The translations under genes and the position numbers were made by a program. From positions 62,001 through 126,000 of the forward strand of contig NZ_JARZAI010000005.1 of NCBI RefSeq assembly GCF_029893355.1: 64,000 nucleotides of DNA, read 5' to 3'. The DNA is from Kitasatospora sp. MAA4 (lineage in GTDB: Bacteria > Actinomycetota > Actinomycetes > Streptomycetales > Streptomycetaceae). Of this stretch, positions 45,263-53,983 are shown in pieces. Below the pieces are notes generated by a model that searched no databases, was not told the origin of the DNA, and was given only the letters and a program-made list of their open reading frames with translations. The stretch's first letter is position 1, and each line of letters begins with the position of its first letter.

Positions 45263-46398
45263 GGGCAGTTGACCTTGCCCCGCTGCCACACAGCATCAGC
45301 CCGATGGGCGATGTTGCGGGAGCTATTGAGGTCCGCGTTCATGACCACTCCGCAGGAGCGGCAGGCGAACCACGCTTGGGACACCCTGTTCGACCGGTGG
45401 GTGTGCCGGCACTCCGAGCACTGGCGGGAAGTGTTGCGCGGGTCCACACGGACCACGGGCACACCCACCCGCTTCGCCTTGTACTCGACGAAGGAGCCGA
45501 GTTGGGCGAATGCCCAGGAGTGCAGTCCGTACCGCTGTTCCTTCTTGGCCGTGACCCTCTGCCGGATGCCCTTCAAGTCTTCGAGGGCGATACCGCGCGA
45601 GGTGCGTTCAGCGATGACGACGATGCGCTTGGAGATGACGTGGTTGGTGTCGGTAGCAAAACGGGATTCACGACGGCGCAGCGCCTTCAACCGGCGCTTG
45701 GCGGATTTCGTGCGTTTGGCCTGGAGTTTGGCGACGGTGGTGCGCATCCGCTTGCGGTACCGGTTGAGTCGGCGTCCGGAGAGCTTGTCGCCGTCGTTGG
45801 TGGTGGCGATGTTGACGATGCCGAGATCCACGCCGAGCCAGCCCGAATGCTCGTGGAGCCCGGGTTCCGGGAGGTCGATCGTGGCGATCAGGAAGAACGT
45901 TCCGTCGCGCTCGACGAGGTCGCTTTCGCCCTTGCGCGAGGCAAGGAGCTTCAGTGCCTGCGGGGAGCAGGCGAATCGGATGCCCTTCAGTCGTCCGGCG
46001 ACCGTCCAAATGCTGATAGTGCGCTGGTCCAGGTTCCAGCTGAGACACCTGTCATCGAACGGCTGTGCGGCGTCCTCGCGAAACACGATCGGCTTGGACT
46101 GTGCCTTCCTGCGGGCCCTCCCGGTCAGGTGCCCGTTGCGGATGTTTCCCCGAAGTGTGTTGTAGGCGTCGACGACCTTCTTGACCACCCGCACGGCGGG
46201 TTGCGCGGACAGGTCGAACGCGCCCTTGAGGTCGAGGTAGACAGCCTTCTGCAAGTCGTTGCGTCCGTAGGTGCCCGTCTCGAACGCCACCTTGGCCGTG
46301 TACGACGCGGCCCGGTTGCAGGCACGCAGTGTCGCCGCCAATGCGTCCGCGTCATGCGCAGACGCGGTCAGCAACTTCACCTGCACCACGATCTTCAC
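45250..46398 (-). CDS. tnpB: TnpB family RNA-guided endonuclease (OrfB)
   Basis: A 382-residue TnpB with an N-terminal WED/REC-like part (VKLLTASAHDADALAATLRACNRAASYTA). RuvC-I is GVDLGIVNIATTNDG, RuvC-II RGIALEDLKGIR, the zinc ribbon CSEC...CRSC and RuvC-III VMNADLNSSRNI. All three acidic residues are present, so the nuclease should be active. The GTG at 46398 (VKIVVQVKLL) is the likely start; the frame continues to a TTG at 46434. No TnpA transposase gene accompanies it. The host genome normally benefits little from it, but it can maintain the element by cutting empty sites. Confidence 0.9.
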   Translation of the reverse strand: MKIVVQVKLLTASAHDADALAATLRACNRAASYTAKVAFETGTYGRNDLQKAVYLDLKGAFDLSAQPAVRVVKKVVDAYNTLRGNIRNGHLTGRARRKAQSKPIVFREDAAQPFDDRCLSWNLDQRTISIWTVAGRLKGIRFACSPQALKLLASRKGESDLVERDGTFFLIATIDLPEPGLHEHSGWLGVDLGIVNIATTNDGDKLSGRRLNRYRKRMRTTVAKLQAKRTKSAKRRLKALRRRESRFATDTNHVISKRIVVIAERTSRGIALEDLKGIRQRVTAKKEQRYGLHSWAFAQLGSFVEYKAKRVGVPVVRVDPRNTSRQCSECRHTHRSNRVSQAWFACRSCGVVMNADLNSSRNIAHRADAVWQRGKVNCPSTA

Positions 46399-46502
46399 AC
46401 GAACGACCGTAATAGAGATCTGACGGGAGATCAAATCCTTATGTCGAGCCTTACCGAGCGGCGTTCCGGCGCTCCGCGCCGAGAGCCACGGGCCCGATTC
46501 CT

Positions 46503-46522
46503 CCCCGGCGTGAACGCCGGGG
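46503..46522. repeat. Hairpin at the tnpB 5' side, next to the amidohydrolase RBS
   Basis: CCCCGGCGT (46503-46511) and ACGCCGGGG (46514-46522) form a 9-bp stem with a 2-base spacer, flanked by GATTCCT and CTTCCTC. It resembles IS605-type element ends and ends eight bases before the GGAGAA box of the next gene. Confidence 0.65.
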
Positions 46523-46541
46523 CTTCCTCGGGAGAAGCACG

Positions 46542-47738
46542 GTGAAGTACTACACCGCCGATCGCCTGCTCACCGGAGACCTGGGCGTCGTCGTCCCGCA
46601 CGCAGGCGTACTCGTGGACGGCGCCGTCATCCGCTGGGCCGGCCCGGCATCCCAGCTCCCCGGCGGGCTGCGGGAACGGGCCGAGCCGGTACCCCTGGGC
46701 AACCGCACCCTGATGCCCGGGCTGATCGACTGCCACGTCCACCTGGCCCTCGACGGCGCAACGGCGCCGATGGACCGGATGCGGGCCATGCCGGACCACG
46801 AGCTGCTGGCGCTGATGCTGGACAACGCCGCCGACCTGCTCGGCGCCGGGGTGACCACCGCCCGCGATCTGGGCGCCCGCGGCTACCTGGACGTCACGGT
46901 CCGCGACGCGATCGGCTCAGGTCAGGCGGCCGGCCCCAGGATGGTGGTGGTGGGGCGGCCGCTGACGGTCAGCGGCGGGCACTGCTGGTTCATGGGCGGG
47001 GAGTGCGACACCGCGGACGACCTGCGGCAGCTGATCCGCACCCAGCACGACCGGGGCGTCGACGCCGTGAAGATCATGCTGACCGGGGGCGCGCTGACCC
47101 CCGGTTCGGCGCCGTGGACCGTGCAGTTCACGGATCACCAGCTGGCCGCGGCGGTGGACGAGGCCCACCGCCTCGGCCAGCGGGTCGCCGCCCACGCCCA
47201 CGGGGTGGAGGGCATCCGGCAGGCCGTGCGGGCGGGCGTGGACACCATCGAGCACTGCAGCTTCGTCACGCCCGCGGGCGCGATCGCGCTGGACGGCGAA
47301 CTGGCCGACGAGTTGGCGGAGCGGCGCATCCTGGTCTGCCCGACCATCAGCGCCCGGCTGGCGGACCGGCTCGACCGGCTGACCGCCGACCGCCGACCCG
47401 CGCTGCGGGCGCTGTACGAGCGGGGGGTGGAGATCATCGCCGGAACCGACGCGGGCACCGACCACGCCCCGCACCGCTCGTTCGTCGGCGGCCTGGAGGT
47501 GATGGCCCGACTGGGCCTGCCGGCCGCCGAGATCCTCCATTCGGCCACCGCCCGCGCGGCCCGGGCGCTGGACCTGGACCGGGTGACCGGCCGGATCGCG
47601 GCCGGCCTGGAGGCCGACCTGATCGCGGTGGACGGAGATCCCCTCCAGGACGTCTCGGCCCTGCGCCGGCTCGACCTGATCCTCAGCCGGGGCCGGCCCG
47701 TCCACTCCCGGCTCCCCGCCGCGGCCCGGGCGAAGTGA
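46542..47738 (+). CDS. Amidohydrolase-family metal-dependent hydrolase
   Basis: A 398-residue amidohydrolase of the imidazolonepropionase/prolidase-like group. The metal motif is LMPGLIDCHVHLALDG (HxH); further ligands are the lysine in DAVKIML, histidines in RVAAHAHG and TIEHCSF, and the aspartate in IIAGTDAGTDH. The GTG at 46542 has GGAGAA six bases upstream. Amidohydrolases occur in several type II PKS clusters (for example those of angucycline type), but their role is generally unclear. The TnpB element lies immediately upstream, so its native promoter may have been displaced. Confidence 0.9.
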   Translation: MKYYTADRLLTGDLGVVVPHAGVLVDGAVIRWAGPASQLPGGLRERAEPVPLGNRTLMPGLIDCHVHLALDGATAPMDRMRAMPDHELLALMLDNAADLLGAGVTTARDLGARGYLDVTVRDAIGSGQAAGPRMVVVGRPLTVSGGHCWFMGGECDTADDLRQLIRTQHDRGVDAVKIMLTGGALTPGSAPWTVQFTDHQLAAAVDEAHRLGQRVAAHAHGVEGIRQAVRAGVDTIEHCSFVTPAGAIALDGELADELAERRILVCPTISARLADRLDRLTADRRPALRALYERGVEIIAGTDAGTDHAPHRSFVGGLEVMARLGLPAAEILHSATARAARALDLDRVTGRIAAGLEADLIAVDGDPLQDVSALRRLDLILSRGRPVHSRLPAAARAK

Positions 47739-47777
47739 CCGCGGTGCCCGGGCTCCACGAGCCCGGGCACCGCGGTC
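47737..47777. terminator. Bidirectional stem-loop terminator (18-bp perfect stem)
   Basis: GACCGCGGTGCCCGGGCT (47737-47754) pairs exactly with 47760-47777 around a 5-base loop. The stop codons of both convergent genes lie at its edges. Confidence 0.92.
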
Positions 47778-48807
47778 AGTCGGCCCAGTCCGGCGTGTGC
47801 CGCACCTCCAGCACGGCGCAGCTCCAGCTGTATCCGGCGCCCACCCCGACGAGCAGGCAGCGCTGTCCGGGCAGCAGCCGGCCGGACTGCGCCAGGTGGG
47901 CCAGCCCCGCGAACTGGTCGCCGGCACCCAGGTGGCCGACCGTGCGGCCCCAGGTCCAGGTGGTGTCCTCCGGGGCGACCTCCCAGCGGCGCAGGAAGCC
48001 GGAGGTGAGCCGCCGGAGCCCGAAGTGCGGCAGCACGAACCAGTCGATCCCGGCGAGTTCGGTGTCCGCCTCGGCCAGCGCCTGCTTGAGCACCTCCGTC
48101 TGCGCCGCGCTCACCCGGGCGACGCTGTAGGACGTCCCCACCTGCTCGATGAACCGGCGCTTGAGCACCTCCAGATCCATCGGCCGGCGCTGCTCGAAAG
48201 GCGCGGCGCCGAACGGATCCGCACCGCGGTGCATGGCTTCCAGGTCGGAGTCGCCCACCGTCACCAGGCTGCGCAGCCGCGCGAACCCGGGCCTGCGCGA
48301 CAGCACCAGCGCGGTGCCGCCGTCCCCGTAGACCGTGCCGGGATCGCTGCGCCACCGGTCGAAACCCGGTGCACAGAACCGATCGCCGGTGGTCAGCAGC
48401 GCACCGACCCGCGCGCTGCCGGGGACCAGGTAACCGGCCGCCAGCTCCAGGGCCGCCATGCCGCCGTTGGACAACTGCCGGACCTCCACGGCGGGGCAGC
48501 GGTTGCCCAGCGCGCGCCGCTGGACGTAGGAGGCCGGCGCCCACAGGTCGTGCCCCTGGTAGTAGACGGTGGCGTGCAGCAGCAGGTCTATCTCGCCGGG
48601 GTCGGCGTCGGCCCGCCGCAGTGCGGTCCCGGCCGCCGACGCGGCCATCTCCGGCCCCGACTCCCCGTCGGAGACCGCGACCGACAGCAGGTCGCTGGAG
48701 CGCACGGACTGCGGATCGCACTCCCCGCGCTCCAGCGCCTGCGCGACGGTGACGCGGGGCGGCAGATGAGCCGCCGCCCCCGTGATGTACAGGTCGTCGA
48801 ACCTCAT
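47776..48807 (-). CDS. DpsC-like priming ketosynthase III (serine active site)
   Basis: A 343-residue KASIII-fold protein starting MRFDDLYITGAAAHLPPRV. The position of the FabH cysteine is serine (QLSNGG, S113). The FabH Asn is replaced by His in GHLGAGD (H292, D297), and H261 remains. This Ser-His-Asp set matches the priming ketosynthase DpsC of daunorubicin (S118, H297, D302 by memory, constant offset of five), which selects a propionyl starter. So this enzyme probably loads a non-acetate starter. AAGGAG precedes ATG 48807. It is divergent from the acyltransferase gene. Confidence 0.9.
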   Translation of the reverse strand: MRFDDLYITGAAAHLPPRVTVAQALERGECDPQSVRSSDLLSVAVSDGESGPEMAASAAGTALRRADADPGEIDLLLHATVYYQGHDLWAPASYVQRRALGNRCPAVEVRQLSNGGMAALELAAGYLVPGSARVGALLTTGDRFCAPGFDRWRSDPGTVYGDGGTALVLSRRPGFARLRSLVTVGDSDLEAMHRGADPFGAAPFEQRRPMDLEVLKRRFIEQVGTSYSVARVSAAQTEVLKQALAEADTELAGIDWFVLPHFGLRRLTSGFLRRWEVAPEDTTWTWGRTVGHLGAGDQFAGLAHLAQSGRLLPGQRCLLVGVGAGYSWSCAVLEVRHTPDWAD

Positions 48808-48860
48808 GGCTCCTTGCCCTCTCGGGTCGGTGGTGGAAGCGGATCGGCGGTGGCAGCGAG

Positions 48861-48900
48861 CAGCCGCCGGACGCGCTGCGGTGTGCGCGTCCGGCGGCTG
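48861..48900. promoter_or_regulatory. 15-bp perfect inverted repeat in the KSIII/AT divergent region
   Basis: CAGCCGCCGGACGCG (48861-48875) pairs exactly with 48886-48900 around a 10-base loop, 54 bases upstream of the KSIII ATG. The 275-base region 48808-49082 holds no gene. The stem may attenuate the KSIII transcript or insulate two divergent promoters. Confidence 0.7.
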
Positions 48901-49082
48901 CGTGCGGTCCGCCGTGACCTCCGGGTGGATCTCACCCTTCCGGCCGCTGCGGTCATCGTCGGAACCGGCACTGGAAGGGAAATCCAGAGCCGATGGAAGA
49001 ACGGCCCCGAATCCCGCGTGGACGTGCCCTTGAGTCGGCGGTGCGACAGTTCGGCAACCAACTGCCTGATCAGGAGCCTTCG

Positions 49083-50084
49083 ATGGACAATCGCGCAGAT
49101 ATCCGACCGGCCCGCGATGTGGCGCTGCTCTTCCCCGGACAGGGCGCCCAGCAGCGGCACATGGCCCGAGGCCTCTACCGCCGCCGGGCCGACTTCCGCG
49201 ACCGGATGGACGAGGTGTTCGACGCCTGGGGTCCCGGGGCCGCGGAACTGCGCGACGACTGGCTCGCCGAGCACCCGGGCGTCGACCTGGACGCGCTGGA
49301 GCACGCCCAGCCCCTGCTGTTCGCCGTCGACTGGGCCCTGGGCCGAACCGTCCTGGACTGGGGCGTGCGGCCGGTCGCGCTGCTGGGGCACAGCGTCGGC
49401 GAGGTCGCCGCCGCCGCACTGGCCGGGGTCTTCACCCTCCAGGAGGCCGCCGGCCTGATGGCCGACCGGGTGGCCCAGCTGGCCGACACCCCGGCCGGCG
49501 GCATGCTGGCGGTGCACGCCTCCGCCGAGCAACTCAGCGGCTACCTCGGCGCGGACGTGGTGGTGGGCGCCGTCAACGGGCCGCGCCAGGTGCTGCTGGC
49601 AGGGCCGCAGGAACCGCTGGACGCCGCCGAACGGCGGCTGCGCGCGGACGGGTTCACCTGCCGCCGGGCCCGCGCCGGCAAGCCGTTCCACAGTCCGGCC
49701 CTGGCGGCCGCCGCGGAGCTGGCGCTGCCCGGCCTGGTCGGCCTCCCGCTCCGGCCGCCGCAGCTCCCGCTCCACTCCGCCTATCGCCCCGGCCCGATGA
49801 GCGCCAGAACGGCCACCGATCCGTGCTTCTGGGCCCGCCAACCGGCAGCACCGGTGCTCTTCGGCCCCGCCCTGGACGGGCTGCTGGCCGCCCGGGACGT
49901 CCTGCTGCTGGAGGCCGGCCCCGGGCAGGGGCTCACCGGCCTGGCCCGCCGCCACCCGGCCGTGACCTCCGGCCGGTCGGCCGTGCTCCCGCTGTCGCCG
50001 GTCCGCTCGGGGGACGACGCGAGCGACCTCGAAACCCTCCGGGCCGCGGCGGAACTCCTTGCCGATGCAGGGCACTTGACGTAG
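49083..50084 (+). CDS. Discrete acyltransferase (DpsD / FabD-like)
   Basis: A 333-residue malonyl-CoA:ACP transacylase-fold acyltransferase: LLFPGQGAQQ, nucleophile LLGHSVGEVAAAAL (S104), and GKPFHSPAL with catalytic His203. The residue before FHS is proline, not the HAFH of malonyl-specific or YASH of methylmalonyl-specific enzymes. The acyl group is therefore not predicted. AGGAG precedes ATG 49083. With the DpsC-like KSIII it resembles the DpsC/DpsD starter pair. Opens the operon AT, KS, CLF, ACP. Confidence 0.9.
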   Translation: MDNRADIRPARDVALLFPGQGAQQRHMARGLYRRRADFRDRMDEVFDAWGPGAAELRDDWLAEHPGVDLDALEHAQPLLFAVDWALGRTVLDWGVRPVALLGHSVGEVAAAALAGVFTLQEAAGLMADRVAQLADTPAGGMLAVHASAEQLSGYLGADVVVGAVNGPRQVLLAGPQEPLDAAERRLRADGFTCRRARAGKPFHSPALAAAAELALPGLVGLPLRPPQLPLHSAYRPGPMSARTATDPCFWARQPAAPVLFGPALDGLLAARDVLLLEAGPGQGLTGLARRHPAVTSGRSAVLPLSPVRSGDDASDLETLRAAAELLADAGHLT

Positions 50085-50174
50085 ATGGCGGCTCCATCGG
50101 AGTTCCAGATCGCGATGACAGCGTCAGCAGCGGGGCCGGACTGCCGGACCCTGTGGACTGCGAGTGAGGATGTC

Positions 50175-51443
50175 ATGGAACGTCGCGTCGTCATCACGGG
50201 AATCGGCGCGGTTGCGCCGGGCGGAACCGGGGTGAAGAAGTACTGGGACCTGATCTCGACCGGCCGCACGGCCACCCGGACCATCTCCCTCTTCGACCCC
50301 TCGCCCTACCGGTCGCAAGTCGCGGCGGAGTGCGACTTCGACCCCGTCGAAGCCGGGCTCAGCCCGCAGGAGATCCGCCGGATGGACCGGGCGACCCGGT
50401 TCGCCGTCACCGCGGCCCGCGAGGCGCTCGCCGACAGCGGCCTGGACCTCGCCGCCGAGGACGCCCGGGAGATCGGGGTGGCGCTGGGCTGCGCGGTGGG
50501 GTGCACCACGTCGATGGAGGCCGAGTACACCGTCCTCAGTGACGGGGGCCGGCACTGGCTGGTCGACCCGGGATACGTCGTGCCGCATCTGTACGACCAG
50601 TTCGTCCCCAGCTCCATCGCGGTCGAACTGGCCCGGCTGGTCGGCGCGCAGGGCCCGGTGGCGCTGGTCTCGGACGGCTGCACGTCGGGCCTGGACGCGG
50701 TCGGCCACGCCTGCGACCTGATCCGCGAGGGCAGCGCCGACATCGTGGTCAGCGGGGGCACGGACGCGCCGATCTCCCCGATCACGCTGGCCTGCTTCGA
50801 CGCCATCAAGGCCACCACGCCCCGCAACGACGACCCGGCGCGGGCCTCCCGCCCGTTCGACGCCACCCGCAACGGGCTGGTCCTCGGTGAGGGCGCCGCG
50901 GTGCTGGTGCTGGAGGAGTTGGAGCACGCCAGGCGGCGCGGCGCCCAGATCTACGCCGAGGTCGCGGGCTTCGGCACCCGGTGCAACGCCTACCACATGA
51001 CGGGGCTGCGCTCCGACGGCACCGAGATGGCCGAGGCCGTCCGACTAGCCCTGACCGAGGCCCGGTTGGACCCCGCGGCCATCGACTACGTGAACGCCCA
51101 CGGGTCCAGCACCAAGCAGAACGACCGGCACGAGACCGCTGCCTTCAAGACGGCACTCGGCGACCACGCCTACCGGGTGCCGGTGAGTTCGGTGAAGTCG
51201 ATGATCGGCCACTCGCTGGGAGCCATCGGCGCGTTGGAGCTGGTGGCCTGCGTCCTGGCGATGCGCTACAGCCTGATCCCGCCGACGGCCAACCTGCACG
51301 AGCCCGATCCGCTGTGCGACCTGGACTACGTGCCGATCACGGCCCGGGAGGCACGCGTGGACAGCGTGCTCAGCGTCGGCAGCGGCTTCGGCGGCTTCCA
51401 GAGCGCCGTCGTACTGGCCCGGCCCGAGCGGAGCGGCGTGTGA
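50175..51443 (+). CDS. Type II PKS ketosynthase alpha (KS)
   Basis: A 422-residue KS-alpha: [38 protein letters not shown] opens exactly like ActI-ORF1. Catalytic Cys169 lies in [11 protein letters not shown]; His309 (NAHGSS) and His346 (IGHSLGAIG) and Lys341 complete the site. The end [13 protein letters not shown] is also canonical. It condenses malonyl-ACP units as a heterodimer with the chain-length factor. The stop overlaps the CLF start as GTGA. This is the definitive core gene of the aromatic PKS. Confidence 0.98.
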   Translation: MERRVVITGIGAVAPGGTGVKKYWDLISTGRTATRTISLFDPSPYRSQVAAECDFDPVEAGLSPQEIRRMDRATRFAVTAAREALADSGLDLAAEDAREIGVALGCAVGCTTSMEAEYTVLSDGGRHWLVDPGYVVPHLYDQFVPSSIAVELARLVGAQGPVALVSDGCTSGLDAVGHACDLIREGSADIVVSGGTDAPISPITLACFDAIKATTPRNDDPARASRPFDATRNGLVLGEGAAVLVLEELEHARRRGAQIYAEVAGFGTRCNAYHMTGLRSDGTEMAEAVRLALTEARLDPAAIDYVNAHGSSTKQNDRHETAAFKTALGDHAYRVPVSSVKSMIGHSLGAIGALELVACVLAMRYSLIPPTANLHEPDPLCDLDYVPITAREARVDSVLSVGSGFGGFQSAVVLARPERSGV

Positions 51444-52657
51444 GCGCGGCACCGGTGGTCACCGGCATCGGGGTCGCGGCGCCCAACGGCCTTGGCACCG
51501 AGGAGTACTGGCAGGCCACCCTGGAGGGGCGCGGCGGGATCGCGCCGATCAGCCGGTTCGACCCGTCCGGCTACCCCGTCCGACTGGCGGGCGAGGTCCC
51601 CGGGTTCGACGCCGCCGCGTACATCCCGAGCAGACTGCTGCCGCAGACCGACCACATGACCAGGCTGGCGCTCTACGCGGCCGACGCCGCCATGCGCGAC
51701 AGCGGGGCCGACACCGCGCAGCTGCCCGAGTACGGCGCGGGGGTGTCCAGCGCCTCCTCGATGGGCGGATTCGAGTTCGGCCAGCGCGAGTTGCAGAACC
51801 TGTGGAGCAAGGGCGGCCGGTTCGTCAGTGCCTACCAGTCCTTCGCCTGGTTCTACGCCGTCAACACCGGACAGATCTCCATCCGGCACGGTCTGCGCGG
51901 GCCCGGCAGCGCCCTGGTGACCGACCAGGCCGGCGGTCTCGACGCGGTCGGCAACGCCCGCCGGCAGATCCGCAAGGGCACCGCGCTGATGCTGGCCGGC
52001 GGCGTCGACGGCGCGCTGTGCCCACTGGGCCTGGCCGGGCAGCTCAGCTCCGGCCGGTTGAGCACCGAGGAGCGGCCGGACCACGCCTACCTCCCCTTCG
52101 CCACCGAGGCCCGCGGTCACGTCCCCGGCGAGGGCGGGGCCTACCTCGTCCTGGAGGACCGCGACTCGGCGCGCCGGCGCGGCGCCCGGGTCTACGGCGA
52201 GATCGCCGGTTACGCCGCCACCTTCGACCCGGCGCAGGAGACACCCGGGGCCGACGGCCTCGCCCACGCGATCCGCCGCGCCCTGCGGGAGGCCGGCACC
52301 GACCCGCAGCAGGTGGACGCGGTCTTCGCCGACGCCGCGGGCGTTCCGGAGCTGGACCGAACCGAAGCCCAGGCGGTGACCGCCGTCTTCGGAGCGCGAG
52401 CCGTCCCGGTCACCGCCCCCAAGAGCCTGACCGGCCGGCTCTACGCCGGCGGCGCGGCACTCGACCTGGCCGCCGCGCTGCTGAGCATCCGCGACGGCGT
52501 GCTCCCGCACACCGCCAACGTGGCGGCGCCCGCACCCGGCCTCGGCATCGACCTGGTGGTGGGCTCGCCCAGGACCGTCACGGTCGACTGCGCCCTGGTC
52601 CTGGCCCGCGGCCACGGCGGCTTCAACGCGGCGGCCGTCGTCCGCCGCGCGCACTGA
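51440..52657 (+). CDS. Type II PKS chain-length factor (KS-beta)
   Basis: A 405-residue CLF starting at the GTG at 51440, translationally coupled to the KS. The KS cysteine is replaced by glutamine ([11 protein letters not shown]163), the hallmark of a chain-length factor. The segment [20 protein letters not shown] lines the polyketide tunnel that sets chain length. I could not convert this to a ring number. It pairs with KS-alpha. Confidence 0.97.
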   Translation: MSAAPVVTGIGVAAPNGLGTEEYWQATLEGRGGIAPISRFDPSGYPVRLAGEVPGFDAAAYIPSRLLPQTDHMTRLALYAADAAMRDSGADTAQLPEYGAGVSSASSMGGFEFGQRELQNLWSKGGRFVSAYQSFAWFYAVNTGQISIRHGLRGPGSALVTDQAGGLDAVGNARRQIRKGTALMLAGGVDGALCPLGLAGQLSSGRLSTEERPDHAYLPFATEARGHVPGEGGAYLVLEDRDSARRRGARVYGEIAGYAATFDPAQETPGADGLAHAIRRALREAGTDPQQVDAVFADAAGVPELDRTEAQAVTAVFGARAVPVTAPKSLTGRLYAGGAALDLAAALLSIRDGVLPHTANVAAPAPGLGIDLVVGSPRTVTVDCALVLARGHGGFNAAAVVRRAH

Positions 52658-52692
52658 CCGGCTCCGGCAACCCTCGGAAGGGGACCTCACTC

Positions 52693-52962
52693 GTGAACAC
52701 CAACCACACGACGCAGTTCACCATCGACGACCTCCGGCGCATCATGCGCGAGTCCGCGGGGCAGGACGAGGCGGTGGATCTGGAGGGCGACATCCTGGAC
52801 ACGCACTTCCAGGAACTCGGCTACGACTCCCTGGCGCTGCTGGAGACCACCAGCCGGATCGCCCGCGAGTACGGCATCGCGATCGCCGACGAGGACCTCG
52901 ACGGCGCGGAGTCGCCGGGGGCTCTGCTCCAGTTGGTCAACCAGGCGCTGACGCGGGTCTGA
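52693..52962 (+). CDS. Type II PKS acyl carrier protein
   Basis: An 89-residue ACP with the phosphopantetheine serine in ELGYDSLALLE (S46). The GTG at 52693 follows GGAAGGGGA. The helix II region (DSLALLETTSRIAREYGIAI) and the acidic surface are standard. It shuttles the growing chain between KS/CLF, ketoreductase and cyclases. Ends 17 bases before a strong stem-loop. Confidence 0.96.
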   Translation: MNTNHTTQFTIDDLRRIMRESAGQDEAVDLEGDILDTHFQELGYDSLALLETTSRIAREYGIAIADEDLDGAESPGALLQLVNQALTRV

Positions 52963-52978
52963 CCTGCCGACGGCAACA

Positions 52979-53017
52979 CGACGGGGTCCCGGGCCGCCCT
53001 GGCCCGGGACCCCGTCG
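52979..53017. terminator. Bidirectional stem-loop terminator (17-bp perfect stem)
   Basis: CGACGGGGTCCCGGGCC (52979-52995) pairs exactly with 53001-53017 around the loop GCCCT, between the convergent ACP and aromatase/cyclase genes. Confidence 0.92.
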
Positions 53018-53026
53018 GCACCGACC

Positions 53027-53983
53027 TCAGCCCGTGCTGCGGGCCGCCTCGGTCAGCTTCTTGGCCAGCAGCAGGGTCGCGGTGCTGTTGGCCCCCAGCG
53101 AACGGCGCACCAGGTCACGGGCGGTGTCCAGGGTGGCCTGCGGCCCGAGCAGGTCCCGCACCCGCTCCGGCCGCAGGACCACGGTGTGCCGGGAGGTGGC
53201 CCGGACCCCGTGCGCGGTCGGCACCAGCGTCCACCGACCGGTGTGCGCAGCCATCAACTCCGGTACCTTGACCTGCTTGTAGACGATCCGGTCGGGCGGG
53301 AAGCAGACCCGGACGGACTCGGTCGTGTGAACCGTCCCGTCGGTCGCCCGGGTGTCCATCCGCACGGTCTGCACGTTCGGCTGCTCCTCGGTGAGGTCCA
53401 GCCGGGAGACGTGCGGCAGCCGCTGCGGCCAGAGGTCGGCCCGGTGGAGGAAGTCGTAGACCTCCTGGGCCGGCGCCTCGATGTCGACCGAGTCCTCGAA
53501 GGACAGCAGCGTGCCGGGGCGCTCCGCGCGCAGCTCGGCCGCCTCCTTCAGCGCGCCGAGTTCGGCCCTGCTGTTGCCGTCGACGGCCCGGTTCACCCAG
53601 TCCGCCGCCTCGGGCGCGTCGTCCAGCACGGTGAAGTCGTGCAGCAGCACCACCCTGGTGCGACCGTCCCCGAGCGCCTCGACCAGCCACTCCCCGCGCA
53701 TCGAGGCGACCGGCGGGGAGGAGACCTCCTGCTGGAAGGCGACCCGCAGGGCCGTGCCGTCCAGCACCCGGCGCGAGGTCCAGCTGCGCACCTCACCGTT
53801 GGCGAACGCCCAGAGCCTGAGCCGCTCCTGCTCCGCGTCCCCGCCCACCCGCTCGACGTGCACGTTCGGCGGGAAGGTGTACGACCAGCCGCCGACGTCG
53901 GCGATCAGCCCGTAGAGCGTCCGCGGGTCGGCCTCGACCACGATGCTGTGCTCCGTGCGGTGTACCACCGGTTCCGCTGCCAT
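53027..53983 (-). CDS. Didomain polyketide aromatase/cyclase
   Basis: A 318-residue protein with two START/Bet v1-like aromatase domains. Domain one is about residues 1-150 (TEHSIVVEADPRTLYGLIADVGGWSYTFPPNVHVERVG). Domain two is about 160-318 (EDSVDIEAPAQEVYDFLHRADLWPQRLPHVSRLDL). This didomain form (ActVII/DpsF type) closes and aromatises the first ring of C9-reduced chains, which fits the ActIII-like ketoreductase. It reads against the minimal PKS genes and has its own promoter facing the MerR gene. AGGAGAGG before the ATG. Confidence 0.95.
   Translation of the reverse strand: MAAEPVVHRTEHSIVVEADPRTLYGLIADVGGWSYTFPPNVHVERVGGDAEQERLRLWAFANGEVRSWTSRRVLDGTALRVAFQQEVSSPPVASMRGEWLVEALGDGRTRVVLLHDFTVLDDAPEAADWVNRAVDGNSRAELGALKEAAELRAERPGTLLSFEDSVDIEAPAQEVYDFLHRADLWPQRLPHVSRLDLTEEQPNVQTVRMDTRATDGTVHTTESVRVCFPPDRIVYKQVKVPELMAAHTGRWTLVPTAHGVRATSRHTVVLRPERVRDLLGPQATLDTARDLVRRSLGANSTATLLLAKKLTEAARSTG

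Larger units (their letters stand above)
45135..46530 (-). mobile_element. IS200/IS605-family, TnpB-only insertion element (boundaries approximate)
   Basis: The element holds a tnpB gene with hairpin-rich ends and no tnpA. On the tnpB 3' side hairpins lie at 45151-45169 and 45242-45260; on the 5' side a 9-bp stem lies at 46503-46522. Neither target-site duplication nor exact cleavage sites could be assigned, as expected for this family. It separates the ketoreductase from the amidohydrolase gene. Confidence 0.7.

Noticed and set aside
45250..46398. TnpB reinterpreted as a domesticated, nuclease-dead regulator (TldR-like)
   Set aside because: All three RuvC acidic residues and the zinc ribbon are intact, so an active nuclease is more likely.
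46542..47738. Amidohydrolase as a polyketide cyclase
   Set aside because: The metal-binding HxH, Lys/His and Asp residues are those of hydrolytic amidohydrolases; no cyclase evidence was seen.
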